From the NCBI GenBank assembly GCA_013213915.1, contig JABSRK010000091.1:1-11172 (forward strand): 11,172 nt of DNA. The letters are read 5' to 3'. This DNA comes from Planctomycetota bacterium (GTDB taxonomy: Bacteria > Planctomycetota > GCA-002687715). Position numbers and translations under genes: made by a program. The notes beneath the pieces are model-generated. The model ran no database searches and had not been told where the DNA came from. It saw only the letters and a program-made list of their open reading frames with translations. Below are positions 1 to 6,365 of the stretch, in pieces (position 1 is the first letter of the stretch; each line of letters starts with the position of its first letter).

Positions 1-1
1 C

Positions 2-847
2 AACGGCGGTGTGCCGAACTTCGGGGGCCTCCTCAACCTGGTACCCCATCCGGGCGCGTTCAGCTTCCCGGTCCCGACCGGCGGCCCATTCGTCGGCTCG
101 GCCCAGCAGCTCGCCATCGATCCCTCCAACGCCAACGGCTACGCGCTGTCCCAGGCCTCGCAGCTCGACGTCACCATCGGCGGCCCTGGCGTTGCCGGCC
201 CGACGGCCGACGATACGCCGATCCAGGTCAGCCTGACCAACAACACGGGGCTCTGCTCGGGCACCGGCTCCATCACTTTCTACGGCACCAGCTACACCCA
301 GATGCATATCTCGCCCAACGGCCGCGTGACGTTCTCGGCATCACCCGGAACCGACTTCACGGCGACGACGGCCGAAGCGGTGAGCCAGTTCGAGTTCGTC
401 GGCTACTGGACCGACCTCTCGCCCAACATCGCAGGCAGCGTGACGGTGACCAACACCGCGACGAACGGATACCGCATCGACTGGAGTGGCGTGCCGTACT
501 TCGCCACGCCGACGCCTCTCAACTCGTTCGCCATCGAGTTCGATCCGAGCGGCGTCGTCACACTGGACGGCCTCACGGGAATCGGGCCCCAGCCGGGGGT
601 TGCCATCGGCGGGGACGACGCATTCCTCGGGATGAGCCCCGGCGGCTCTGGCGGCGCAACCGATGACGGCCCCACGACGTTCGGTGGCGGTCTCTCTGGG
701 GGACCCCTCAACGCGGCAAGCATGCTCTACGACTTCTATTCCGCCCCGACGGCCGCTGGTCTGCCGGGCTCGCTGCTGCCCGGCACCCTGAACCGCATCG
801 ACTTCGTGCCCAGCGGGCTGAACAACTACCTCTGGATCGGACTGTAG
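2..847 (+). CDS. Secreted nidogen-like beta-rich protein, 3' part (5' end off window)
   Basis: The frame is open from the first complete codon at position 2 to the TAG at 845-847, giving about 281 visible residues. A GTG at 11 could start translation but has no convincing ribosome binding site and no signal peptide follows, so the real start is probably left of the window. The chain is rich in Gly, Thr, Ser, Pro and Asn and poor in Lys, typical of an exported beta-sandwich protein. From about position 290 to 600 the pattern (FxGYWTDLSPN, then a YRIDW strand, then FAIEFDPSGVVTLDGLTGI) resembles the nidogen-like surface domains seen in planctomycete and myxobacterial exported proteins. No catalytic motif is visible. 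The chain ends in a short hydrophobic YLWIGL without a recognisable anchor. Function unknown; extracellular location is inferred from composition. Confidence 0.75.
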   Translation, partial: NGGVPNFGGLLNLVPHPGAFSFPVPTGGPFVGSAQQLAIDPSNANGYALSQASQLDVTIGGPGVAGPTADDTPIQVSLTNNTGLCSGTGSITFYGTSYTQMHISPNGRVTFSASPGTDFTATTAEAVSQFEFVGYWTDLSPNIAGSVTVTNTATNGYRIDWSGVPYFATPTPLNSFAIEFDPSGVVTLDGLTGIGPQPGVAIGGDDAFLGMSPGGSGGATDDGPTTFGGGLSGGPLNAASMLYDFYSAPTAAGLPGSLLPGTLNRIDFVPSGLNNYLWIGL

Positions 848-1015
848 CCACGAGTTCGTCAGGTCCTCGACATAGAGGAGTTCGAACCCGTGCTCTCCAC
901 CCCTCGCTTGGGTGGTGCCCTCGGGAACGCGGTCGGCATGCTGGCCAACGCGATCGACGCAGCGACATGGCGCGAGCGCGTTGAGCGCGGTGAGTTCGAC
1001 CACCTTGCGGTGCGG

Positions 1016-1047
1016 CGGGCGGCATGGCCTCATGGTCATGCCGCCCG
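1016..1047. terminator. Likely bidirectional terminator hairpin
   Basis: Positions 1016-1026 (CGGGCGGCATG) and 1037-1047 (CATGCCGCCCG) form a perfect 11-bp inverted repeat around a 10-base loop. It lies between two convergent genes, the secreted protein ending at 847 and the minus-strand ArsC/Spx-like gene ending at 1111. The plus-strand flank is moderately T-rich (TGTCACTTTGT) rather than a clean T tract, so efficiency is uncertain. The rest of 848-1110 shows nothing I would call a gene. Confidence 0.6.
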
Positions 1048-1110
1048 TGTCACTTTGTCGGGAGATGCGCCCCGGCCCGCTGAGAGAAGCGGCGGAACAC
1101 GGTCTCCGTC

Positions 1111-1464
1111 CTATCCCCCGAGGATGCCGTCGTAGGCTTCCTCGTTGAAGCCCACCACCACGGTCTTCCCCCGTCTCCAGGTGGGAGCGCGGAGCCAGCC
1201 CGAAGGGCCTATGACGAGCCCGAGGATGTGGTCGTCGGCAGGGGCGTCCTTCTTCAGATTCAGGGTGACGACCTTCTTGCCCTTGGCCACGACCAACTTG
1301 CCGCTCTCACGGATGAGGTCGAGGGCCTCGTCCGGGCCCATCCGGTCCTTCGCTGCGTTCACCACCGTCCCGGTGGTGACGCCGTGCCGATCGAGATAGT
1401 CGTCGGCGCGGCCGCAGCTCGTTCAGCCCTTGCGGTGGTAATACCAGGAGATCTTCGACGGCAT
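1111..1464 (-). CDS. ArsC/Spx-family thioredoxin-fold protein, candidate selenoprotein (UxxC)
   Basis: Reading the TGA at 1425-1423 as selenocysteine gives a 117-residue protein, the usual length for the ArsC/Spx family. Its start reads MPSKISWYYHRKG-U-TSCGRADDYL, which lines up with the Spx redox motif CTSC followed by a helix; U14 takes the place of the first Cys and C17 is the only cysteine. Later family marks are the LRAPT segment at 91-95 with the cis-Pro position, then VGFNEEAY at 104-111, comparable to VGYNEDEI of Spx. The ATG at 1464 was chosen because an AAGGA lies 9 nt upstream and the N-terminal beta strand and redox loop need it; a start at the GTG at 1365 would remove the active site. 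The role is probably a thiol/selenol oxidoreductase in the cytoplasm; arsenate reduction is only one possibility. The gene is monocistronic, divergent from the PHP gene. The alternative is a nonsense mutation or read error changing a Cys codon to TGA; the SECIS-like hairpin argues against it. Confidence 0.75.
1359..1379 (-). repeat. Perfect 8-bp inverted repeat inside the selenoprotein candidate
   Basis: TCACCACC (1359-1366) and GGTGGTGA (1372-1379) pair perfectly around a 5-base loop that reads GGGAC on the coding strand. The loop begins with G as SECIS loops do, but its apex is about 51 nt past the TGA, farther than the known spacing. It may be a second fold element, or chance in codons for Val-Thr-Thr-Gly-Thr-Val-Val. 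Confidence 0.4.
1381..1412 (-). promoter_or_regulatory. SECIS-like hairpin just after the in-frame TGA
   Basis: On the minus strand, beginning 11 nt after the TGA, the RNA can form GCCG/CGGC, a C-A mismatch, GCCGA/UCGGC, a one-base A bulge, then CGA/UCG closing a CUAUC loop: 12 base pairs. The apical loop starts 24 nt after the TGA, inside the roughly 16-37 nt range known for bacterial SECIS elements. Known elements prefer a G in the first two loop bases; the tight loop lacks it, but if the top three pairs open, the 12-base loop begins CG and satisfies the rule. The element lies inside the coding region, as expected in bacteria. Confidence 0.5.
1423..1425 (-). other. In-frame TGA, proposed selenocysteine codon (Sec14)
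   Basis: This codon follows 13 sense codons from the ATG at 1464 and precedes 103 more before the TAG at 1111. It occupies the first position of the expected C-T-S-C motif. TGA ends the PHP, cupin and DUF885 genes in this window, so it is not a general sense codon in this genome. Confidence 0.65.
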
Positions 1465-1473
1465 GACTGTGTG

Positions 1474-1478
1474 TCCTT
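1474..1478 (-). promoter_or_regulatory. Ribosome binding site of the ArsC/Spx-like gene
   Basis: AAGGA on the minus strand, 9 nt before the ATG at 1464. It supports translation starting upstream of the in-frame TGA, not at the GTG downstream of it. Confidence 0.6.
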
Positions 1479-1591
1479 CCCCTGCACCGTAAGCGGGGCG
1501 CAAAAAGAAGCAACCCGCGTCACCTTTTGACGGATGCGAGTCGCCCTACTGGTCGTCTTTGACGCCCGCTCGAGCCGACAAGGGATACGGG

Positions 1592-2566
1592 ATGGCAGTC
1601 AAACAGAAGACGCGAACGAAGCGGCGGACCCGGGAGACCGGGATGGACGAGGTGCGGTTCCCTCCCCTCGCCAGGCCCGATCCGGCTCAATACCGCCGCG
1701 ACATGGCGGCCCTGCAGCCCTACCTGGACGGGGCCGAAGCAGATCATCAGCGCGTCCAAGGGTTGCCCTTGTGGAAGCCCACCACGTACGAGCGGCGCTA
1801 TCTCCCGGCGCTCCGCATGGCGGGGCTCCGCGGCAAGAGCCGCATCGTCCTCCAGAACTCGGCGGACCTCCACCTCCACACCCACTACTCGGACGGGGAC
1901 GACCTGGACAAGGTCCTCGAACACGCGATCAAGGCGGGGCTGGACGCCATCGCGGTGACCGACCACGACGAGATCGGCGGAGCGCTCGAGGCCCGTCGAC
2001 GGGTCCACGAACGTCGGCTGCCCCTCGCCGTGATCCCTGGCGTGGAAGTCTCCAGCCGTGACGGACACATCGGTGCTCTCTACGTGACGCAGCCCATTCC
2101 GAAAGGCCGTAGCGCCGCGGAGACAATCCAGCTCATCCATGAAGCGGGCGGCCTCGCGGTCGCGCACCACCCGTTCGTTCCACGTTGGATCGAACTGGTG
2201 CTGGGGATGAAGCTCGGGTGTCGCGAGCTGATCGAGACGTTGCCCTTCGACGCTGTCGAGTGCACCAACGCCGTGCCCGGACGGGGCACCCGGTACAACC
2301 TGGCCGCGGTCCAACGCCTCCGAGACCAGCGGCTCCCGGTGGCGGTGACCGGAAGCAGCGACGCCCATGTGGCGGAGCTCATCGGCAAGGGACGCACGTA
2401 CTACTCCGGGAATGACGGCGTGGTCTCACTGCGCACCGGCATCATCCACGGGTTCACCCACGGCGCCGAGGGCTACTGGAGCTCGCGGGAGAAGCTCCGC
2501 TACTACGCAAATCTGGTGCGCGCGATCGTCGTCAACACGTTCCTGCGCCGCGGGTCGGTCAACTGA
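1592..2566 (+). CDS. PHP-domain metal-dependent phosphoesterase
   Basis: The 324-residue product carries the full PHP signature. Residues 92-102 match the DxHxHTxxSDG motif, 123-127 are TDHDE, 150-154 are GVEVS, H159 follows, 191-195 are AHHPF and 255-259 are SSDAH. Together these supply the His/Asp/Glu ligands of a multinuclear metal site, so it should hydrolyse a phosphoester such as a nucleotide or small phosphorylated metabolite; the substrate cannot be read from sequence. There is no DNA polymerase or HisB region, so it is a stand-alone PHP enzyme. The first 90 residues are an extension, strongly basic at residues 3-15. The ATG at 1592 has AAGGGA 6 nt upstream; an in-frame TTG at 1559 and an ATG at 1643 are less likely starts. 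No signal peptide, so cytoplasmic. It ends 17 bp from the convergent BNR_4-like gene. Confidence 0.88.
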   Translation: MAVKQKTRTKRRTRETGMDEVRFPPLARPDPAQYRRDMAALQPYLDGAEADHQRVQGLPLWKPTTYERRYLPALRMAGLRGKSRIVLQNSADLHLHTHYSDGDDLDKVLEHAIKAGLDAIAVTDHDEIGGALEARRRVHERRLPLAVIPGVEVSSRDGHIGALYVTQPIPKGRSAAETIQLIHEAGGLAVAHHPFVPRWIELVLGMKLGCRELIETLPFDAVECTNAVPGRGTRYNLAAVQRLRDQRLPVAVTGSSDAHVAELIGKGRTYYSGNDGVVSLRTGIIHGFTHGAEGYWSSREKLRYYANLVRAIVVNTFLRRGSVN

Positions 2567-2582
2567 CCCGTCGCGTACGCGG

Positions 2583-3965
2583 CTACAAACGTTCGGGCAC
2601 GGAGACAGCCGTCTTCATGCGAGCCGGAAGCCGGCGAACGACACCCGCGCGGTCACAAAAGTAGAGGCGGCTCCCCGACCGTTTCAACGTGTGTCCGTCG
2701 GCCCACAGGGCCCAGAACCCCGCGTGAGCCCGGTGTGGACGCCGCGCGTATGTGTGGTTCGCCACGCTGTTCTTGGTGAGCCGCTTCGCCCGCGCCCACG
2801 TCTCCCCCGATGCAGTGGTCGTCCAGAGCTCCATCTCGCCACCCGTGGTCCACGGGTGCGGCCCCTTGCCGAAGGGCGCGATGATCATCCAGGCGTCGCC
2901 TTCCACATACAGCGACCCGAAATCGTAGTTGTGGTCTGACGTCGTGACCTGCCGTGTCCGCCAGCGCTCACCTGTCCAGTGCGACGTGACCCATCGACGC
3001 AGGCCATGCTTCGGTCCGGATTCGAACCCTCGGCTCAACAGGTACAGGATCACCGGACGGCCGCCGCCGTCGAAGCCGATGTCCTTGAGATAGACCAACT
3101 CTCCCTGCGTCTCCCGGACGCGGGCGGTCGCGCCGCGTTCTCCGAGTGGGAGTTCCAGCGCCTCGCCGCTCACCGTCATCCAGGTCTGCCCGCCGTCGGG
3201 AGACTGTGCCCAGTAGAGGTCGGTTCGCGCGTTGAGCCCCCCCTTCTCCGGGTGCACATTGAACGCCGTGCCAATGACCCCGTCCTCGCGAAGCGCGCTG
3301 ACCTGGTAGTGGCCGCGCTCCATCTTCGCGAGTCGCTGCGGGGTCGCCCACGTACGTCCATCCGGACTTCGCCAGGTCCAGAGGAACCGACGGCCGTTTT
3401 CGTACCGGGTGTGGAGAAAGCAGAAACCGTGGCCGTCGACCCACCACGGCTGACCGTACGAGAAGTTGGTCTCGGTGATGCGCTCGAAACCGTCGTCTAT
3501 GGACCAGGGCTTGCTGCTGCGATGGACGTACGCTCTCCGCGCCGTGCCGTGCGCGTTGGAGAACACCCACAGGTACCCCTCCCCGTCGATGGACAGCGTC
3601 GGGTTGTCATGTGCATCACCGGTCTTCTTGTCCATCAGGATGGTCGGACGCGGCACCGTCCCCGTGCCATGGTCGTAGTACGAGACCATGTGCAGCAGGC
3701 CCTTGCCGTCAGCAGACGTCCCCCCGTACACGAAGAACGTGCGCTTCACCTCGGGCGCATACACGGCAATCGGGACGTGCTGTTGAGGATACGTCGCGAA
3801 CCCGCCCGAGTACTTGTAGACGTACGTGTCCTTCGACGGTTGATTCGAGTACCAGACCCCCCGATAGCCGTCGGCCTTCGTGGTCCCGTGAATCCCCTGC
3901 GCCGGAGCTATCCACGTCAGCGCGCACAGAACCCACAGGACACGATCGATACGGCTCCAGATCAC
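2583..3965 (-). CDS. Exported BNR_4-like beta-propeller protein
   Basis: The 460-residue product begins with a signal peptide (positive MIWSRIDR, hydrophobic core to residue 20, AQG cleavage region near 24). It continues with ADGYRGVWYSNQP and then VYKYSGG, wording I associate with the BNR_4 family of the sialidase-like superfamily. Asp-box motifs, which mark propeller blade turns, are seen at 200-206 (SPDGRTW), 255-262 (SPDGGQTW) and, degenerate, 384-390. BNR_4 propellers include some polysaccharide lyases and many uncharacterised exported planctomycete proteins; no catalytic residue can be assigned here, so binding or cleavage of a polysaccharide is only inference. Translation starts at a GTG with a weak GAAAGAG upstream; no better start keeps the signal peptide. 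It runs in the same direction as the cupin gene, whose stop lies 38 bp upstream, so the two may be cotranscribed. Confidence 0.82.
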   Translation of the reverse strand: MIWSRIDRVLWVLCALTWIAPAQGIHGTTKADGYRGVWYSNQPSKDTYVYKYSGGFATYPQQHVPIAVYAPEVKRTFFVYGGTSADGKGLLHMVSYYDHGTGTVPRPTILMDKKTGDAHDNPTLSIDGEGYLWVFSNAHGTARRAYVHRSSKPWSIDDGFERITETNFSYGQPWWVDGHGFCFLHTRYENGRRFLWTWRSPDGRTWATPQRLAKMERGHYQVSALREDGVIGTAFNVHPEKGGLNARTDLYWAQSPDGGQTWMTVSGEALELPLGERGATARVRETQGELVYLKDIGFDGGGRPVILYLLSRGFESGPKHGLRRWVTSHWTGERWRTRQVTTSDHNYDFGSLYVEGDAWMIIAPFGKGPHPWTTGGEMELWTTTASGETWARAKRLTKNSVANHTYARRPHRAHAGFWALWADGHTLKRSGSRLYFCDRAGVVRRLPARMKTAVSVPERL

Positions 3966-4003
3966 GCTCTTTCACTCACCGGAAGGGGCACGGGACAGCC
4001 GCG

Positions 4004-4390
4004 TCAGAGACATTCCAGGTCGCCCGGCTCGATCGTGTACGCGTGGTCCACGTTGCCCGTGTTGCGCGTGGACTTGGGTTCGAACAAGAGGAAGTGGGCC
4101 TCCCCGTCCCGCGCAACCGGCTTGTGCTCGACGCCGCGCGGGACGATGTAGAACTCGCCCTCGCCGACGGTCACGACGCTCTCCGCACCAGCCTCGTCCT
4201 TCAGGTGGATATGAAGCTCGCCCTGCACGATGAGGAACAACTCGTCCTCGAGTTCGTGATGATGCCAGACGTAACTGTCTCGCGCCTTGCCGAGCTTCAC
4301 GTATTGTCCGTTCAGCTCGCCGACGATGGCGGGGACCCAGGGTTCGGGAATCTGCTCGAGCGTGGTTCTCAGGTTCACGACACCGGACAC
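4004..4390 (-). CDS. Single-domain cupin protein
   Basis: This 128-residue protein is one conserved cupin barrel. Motif 1 is seen at 43-50, with H43, H45 and E50 as the HxHx4E metal ligands. Motif 2 is seen at 78-89, following Gx5PxGx2H with H89 as the last ligand. A mononuclear metal is therefore likely. Small cupins of this kind include isomerases, dioxygenases and sensors of small molecules, and nothing here chooses among them. The start is the GTG at 4390, with AGGGAGA 5 nt upstream. The frame stays open upstream to 4672, but that extension shows no domain and is antisense to a PP2C fragment, so it is not included. Cytoplasmic, no signal peptide. It ends 38 bp before the BNR_4-like gene on the same strand and may head a two-gene unit. 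Confidence 0.85.
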   Translation of the reverse strand: MSGVVNLRTTLEQIPEPWVPAIVGELNGQYVKLGKARDSYVWHHHELEDELFLIVQGELHIHLKDEAGAESVVTVGEGEFYIVPRGVEHKPVARDGEAHFLLFEPKSTRNTGNVDHAYTIEPGDLECL

Positions 4391-4395
4391 GGCGC

Positions 4396-4402
4396 TCTCC
4401 CT
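4396..4402 (-). promoter_or_regulatory. Ribosome binding site of the cupin gene
   Basis: AGGGAGA on the minus strand lies 5 nt before the GTG at 4390. It decides the start, since the reading frame stays open for another 94 codons upstream. Confidence 0.6.
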
Positions 4403-4438
4403 TCGGACACAAGCTTGGATTGGTCGCGTGGCCAACTC

Positions 4439-4598
4439 ATGGATACGGCCTGCTTCAGTCTGCGCGGATCGCTGAAGTCCGACAACCAGGACTCCCTCGC
4501 CATTGACGCAGGGCGCGGGCTGATTCTCGTCTGTGACGGCGTAACCCATTGCGACGGAGGCGGCATCGCGTCCCGGACTGGCGATCGCCCTCTTCTGA
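4439..4598 (+). pseudogene. Frameshifted 5' fragment of a PP2C-type protein phosphatase gene
   Basis: From an ATG at 4439 the product reads MDTACFSLRGSLKSDNQDSL, then LILVCDGVTHCDGG. SDNQDS and VCDGV correspond to the first two PP2C motifs (RxxNQD and the metal-binding DG). After about 4556 the family-like reading moves to another frame, EAASRPGLAIALF, and stops at TGA 4596-4598; in the first frame the text becomes Arg-rich and unlike PP2C. PP2C domains are about 230-250 residues, so only about the first 53 survive and catalysis is impossible. The piece sits between the divergent cupin and M1 genes and has no good ribosome binding site. It looks like the remnant of a deleted phosphatase gene; a chance resemblance cannot be excluded because the fragment is short. 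Confidence 0.5.
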
Positions 4599-4670
4599 GA
4601 AGCCGACGGGCCACGCCGCCATATGCTCTCCGGGTGTACAGTCTGCGGTCCCCCATTCGGAGTCCGAGTC

Positions 4671-6350
4671 ATGCGCTACCTCGTTGCCCTGCTCCTCCTC
4701 GCAGCCGCCGCGTCCGCTCAGACGGACCTGCGCACCCACTACGACGTCGTCACGTACCGCCTCGATCTCGAGGTCATCCCGGATACCAAGACCCTGGACG
4801 GGTGGTCGGCCGTCGAGGCCAAGGTGCTCTCCGATGGACTGGAGAAGCTGCACCTCGACGCGGCGGCGGCCCTTGAGGTGAACAAGGTCATCCTGCTCGA
4901 CGGAGCGCTCGACGGAACCCGCAAGCTCAAGGGCAAGGAGTTGAAGTTCACCCGCGACGGCGATGCGCTGATGATCACCCTCGGCAAGAAGATCGCGAAG
5001 GACGACTTCGTCCGCGTCGCCGTACGCTACCGCTCGAAACCGTCTGGCAATCGCGGCCGCGGCCGCCGTGGCCGAAGCGGCGGCACCCGCGGCGTCGTCT
5101 GGTCCAAGTCCGAGGACGGCAGCCCGTGGGTCGGCACCACGTGCCAGGGCCCGGGCGCGCACAACTGGTGGCCGTGCAAGTCGAACTGGTACCACGCCAA
5201 CGACAAGTTCGCGACGTTGTACGTCAACGCCACCGTCCCGCGGGGCCTGTATGCGGTGTCCAACGGCGCCCTGCAGAAGCGCGAGAAGAAGGGCCGCAGG
5301 GAGACGTTTCGCTGGCGTCACCCCTATCCCTGCGAGACGTACGCCGTCACCCTGAACGTGGGCAAGTACGACGTCGTCGAACAGAAGCTCGACCTCCCCG
5401 GCAGCAAGAAGAAGATCCCGTTCATTTACTACGTCCTCCCGGAGAACCGCAAGAAGGCCGACGTTCAGTTCAAGCAGGTGCCCGAGCTGCTGAAGATCTA
5501 CTCGGAGCGCTTCGGACCCTGGCCGTTCCCGGACGCCAAGTTCGCCCTCGTCGAGGCGCCGCTCTGGGGTATGGAGCACTCCACGGCCGTGGCATACGGA
5601 TCGAGCTACCCCGCGTGGTGCAAGAAGACCGGCGCCAGAGACCGCTACGGCAGCCGCAACCGCTGGTTCGATTACATCCTCGTCCACGAGGTCGCCCACG
5701 AATGGTGGGGCAACGCCGTCTCCGCAGAGCACTGGGGGCACTTCTGGATCCACGAGGGCTTCGGCACCTACGCGGAGGGCGTCTACGTCGAGTTCACCCA
5801 GGGCCGGGAGGCCGCGGACCGGTACTTCGGTTCGGGCCGCAGCGGCCGCGGGCGCCTCTATCGGGGTGACCATCCGACCTCCAGACAGGCCTACGGCGGC
5901 GTCATCTACTCCAAGGGATCGCGCGTCCTCAACACGCTCCGCCATTACGTCAACGACGACGACGCCTGGTGGAAGTCGCTGCGCGACTTCAACATCAAGC
6001 ACCGCTACGGCAACGCGACCACGGAAGACTTCCAGGAGGTCCTGGAGGGCAACACGAACCGCAAGTGGGGCCAGTTCTTCAAGGAGTGGTTCTACGGAAG
6101 CGGAACGCCTCAGGTCCTCGGCACGGTCAAGGTCACGGGCAACGCTGTGCAGATCGACGTCGAGGTGAAGGGTGAATTCCACGTCCCCCTCGACCTCGCC
6201 TGGACCGTGAACGGCAAGAAGGCGACCTCCCGCGTCTGGCTCGATCCGGGCCAGAACACCACCGAGGTCCCATGTAACGGGCAGCCCAAGCAGCTCGAGG
6301 TCGTCCACCTCGGCCGCATCCTCGGCCGCCATGACGTCAAGGTGGAGTAG
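4671..6350 (+). CDS. Exported M1-family zinc aminopeptidase
   Basis: The 559-residue product starts with a signal peptide (MRYL, hydrophobic run 4-14, ASA-Q cleavage near 16). It has the M1 zinc site: HEVAH at 339-343 and E362 eighteen residues on, so H339, H343 and E362 bind zinc and E340 is the general base. WGMEHST at 299-305 stands in the place of the GxMEN exopeptidase motif. Y413 in the GGVIYSKG segment is the likely transition-state tyrosine. The N-terminal beta domain spans about 20-235, and a short beta domain follows at 480-559 in place of the long helical C-terminal domain of PepN-type enzymes, so this is a compact form. It should remove N-terminal residues from peptides outside the cytoplasm. 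Residues 126-140 are an odd Arg/Gly-rich insert. The ATG has GGAG 8 nt upstream. It ends 15 bp from the convergent DUF885 gene. Confidence 0.93.
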   Translation: MRYLVALLLLAAAASAQTDLRTHYDVVTYRLDLEVIPDTKTLDGWSAVEAKVLSDGLEKLHLDAAAALEVNKVILLDGALDGTRKLKGKELKFTRDGDALMITLGKKIAKDDFVRVAVRYRSKPSGNRGRGRRGRSGGTRGVVWSKSEDGSPWVGTTCQGPGAHNWWPCKSNWYHANDKFATLYVNATVPRGLYAVSNGALQKREKKGRRETFRWRHPYPCETYAVTLNVGKYDVVEQKLDLPGSKKKIPFIYYVLPENRKKADVQFKQVPELLKIYSERFGPWPFPDAKFALVEAPLWGMEHSTAVAYGSSYPAWCKKTGARDRYGSRNRWFDYILVHEVAHEWWGNAVSAEHWGHFWIHEGFGTYAEGVYVEFTQGREAADRYFGSGRSGRGRLYRGDHPTSRQAYGGVIYSKGSRVLNTLRHYVNDDDAWWKSLRDFNIKHRYGNATTEDFQEVLEGNTNRKWGQFFKEWFYGSGTPQVLGTVKVTGNAVQIDVEVKGEFHVPLDLAWTVNGKKATSRVWLDPGQNTTEVPCNGQPKQLEVVHLGRILGRHDVKVE

Positions 6351-6365
6351 CGCCGGCGGGGTCGC

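Noticed and set aside
880..905. A tRNA T-loop-like GTTCGAAC near the start of the 848-1110 gap
   Set aside because: The five flanking bases do not form a T stem on either strand and no acceptor or anticodon arms can be drawn.
890..1135. An 81-codon plus-strand open frame between the first gene and the selenoprotein candidate
   Set aside because: No ribosome binding site or recognisable domain; it runs through the terminator hairpin and into the convergent gene.
1524..1564. Two TTTGACG copies 33 bp apart resembling -35 boxes before the PHP gene
   Set aside because: Neither has a convincing -10 hexamer at 16-18 bp; in this GC-rich genome the match alone is too weak to call a promoter.
2573..2582. 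A 10-bp palindrome CGCGTACGCG between the PHP and BNR_4-like genes as a terminator
   Set aside because: It has no loop and no T tract, so it cannot form a normal terminator hairpin.
2979..4151. A 390-codon plus-strand open frame over the BNR_4-like and cupin genes
   Set aside because: It runs antisense across two genes with clear family motifs and shows no domain, start signal or coherent composition of its own.
4391..4672. A 94-residue N-terminal extension of the cupin protein
   Set aside because: The extension has no domain or good start, while a strong AGGGAGA stands just before the GTG at 4390, and the opposite strand holds a PP2C-like sequence.
4455..6332. A 625-codon open frame on the minus strand opposite the M1 aminopeptidase gene
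   Set aside because: It mirrors the M1 codons, is dominated by Val, Arg, Ala, Glu and Leu without any domain or signal, and the plus-strand gene has clear catalytic motifs. High GC makes such antisense frames common.
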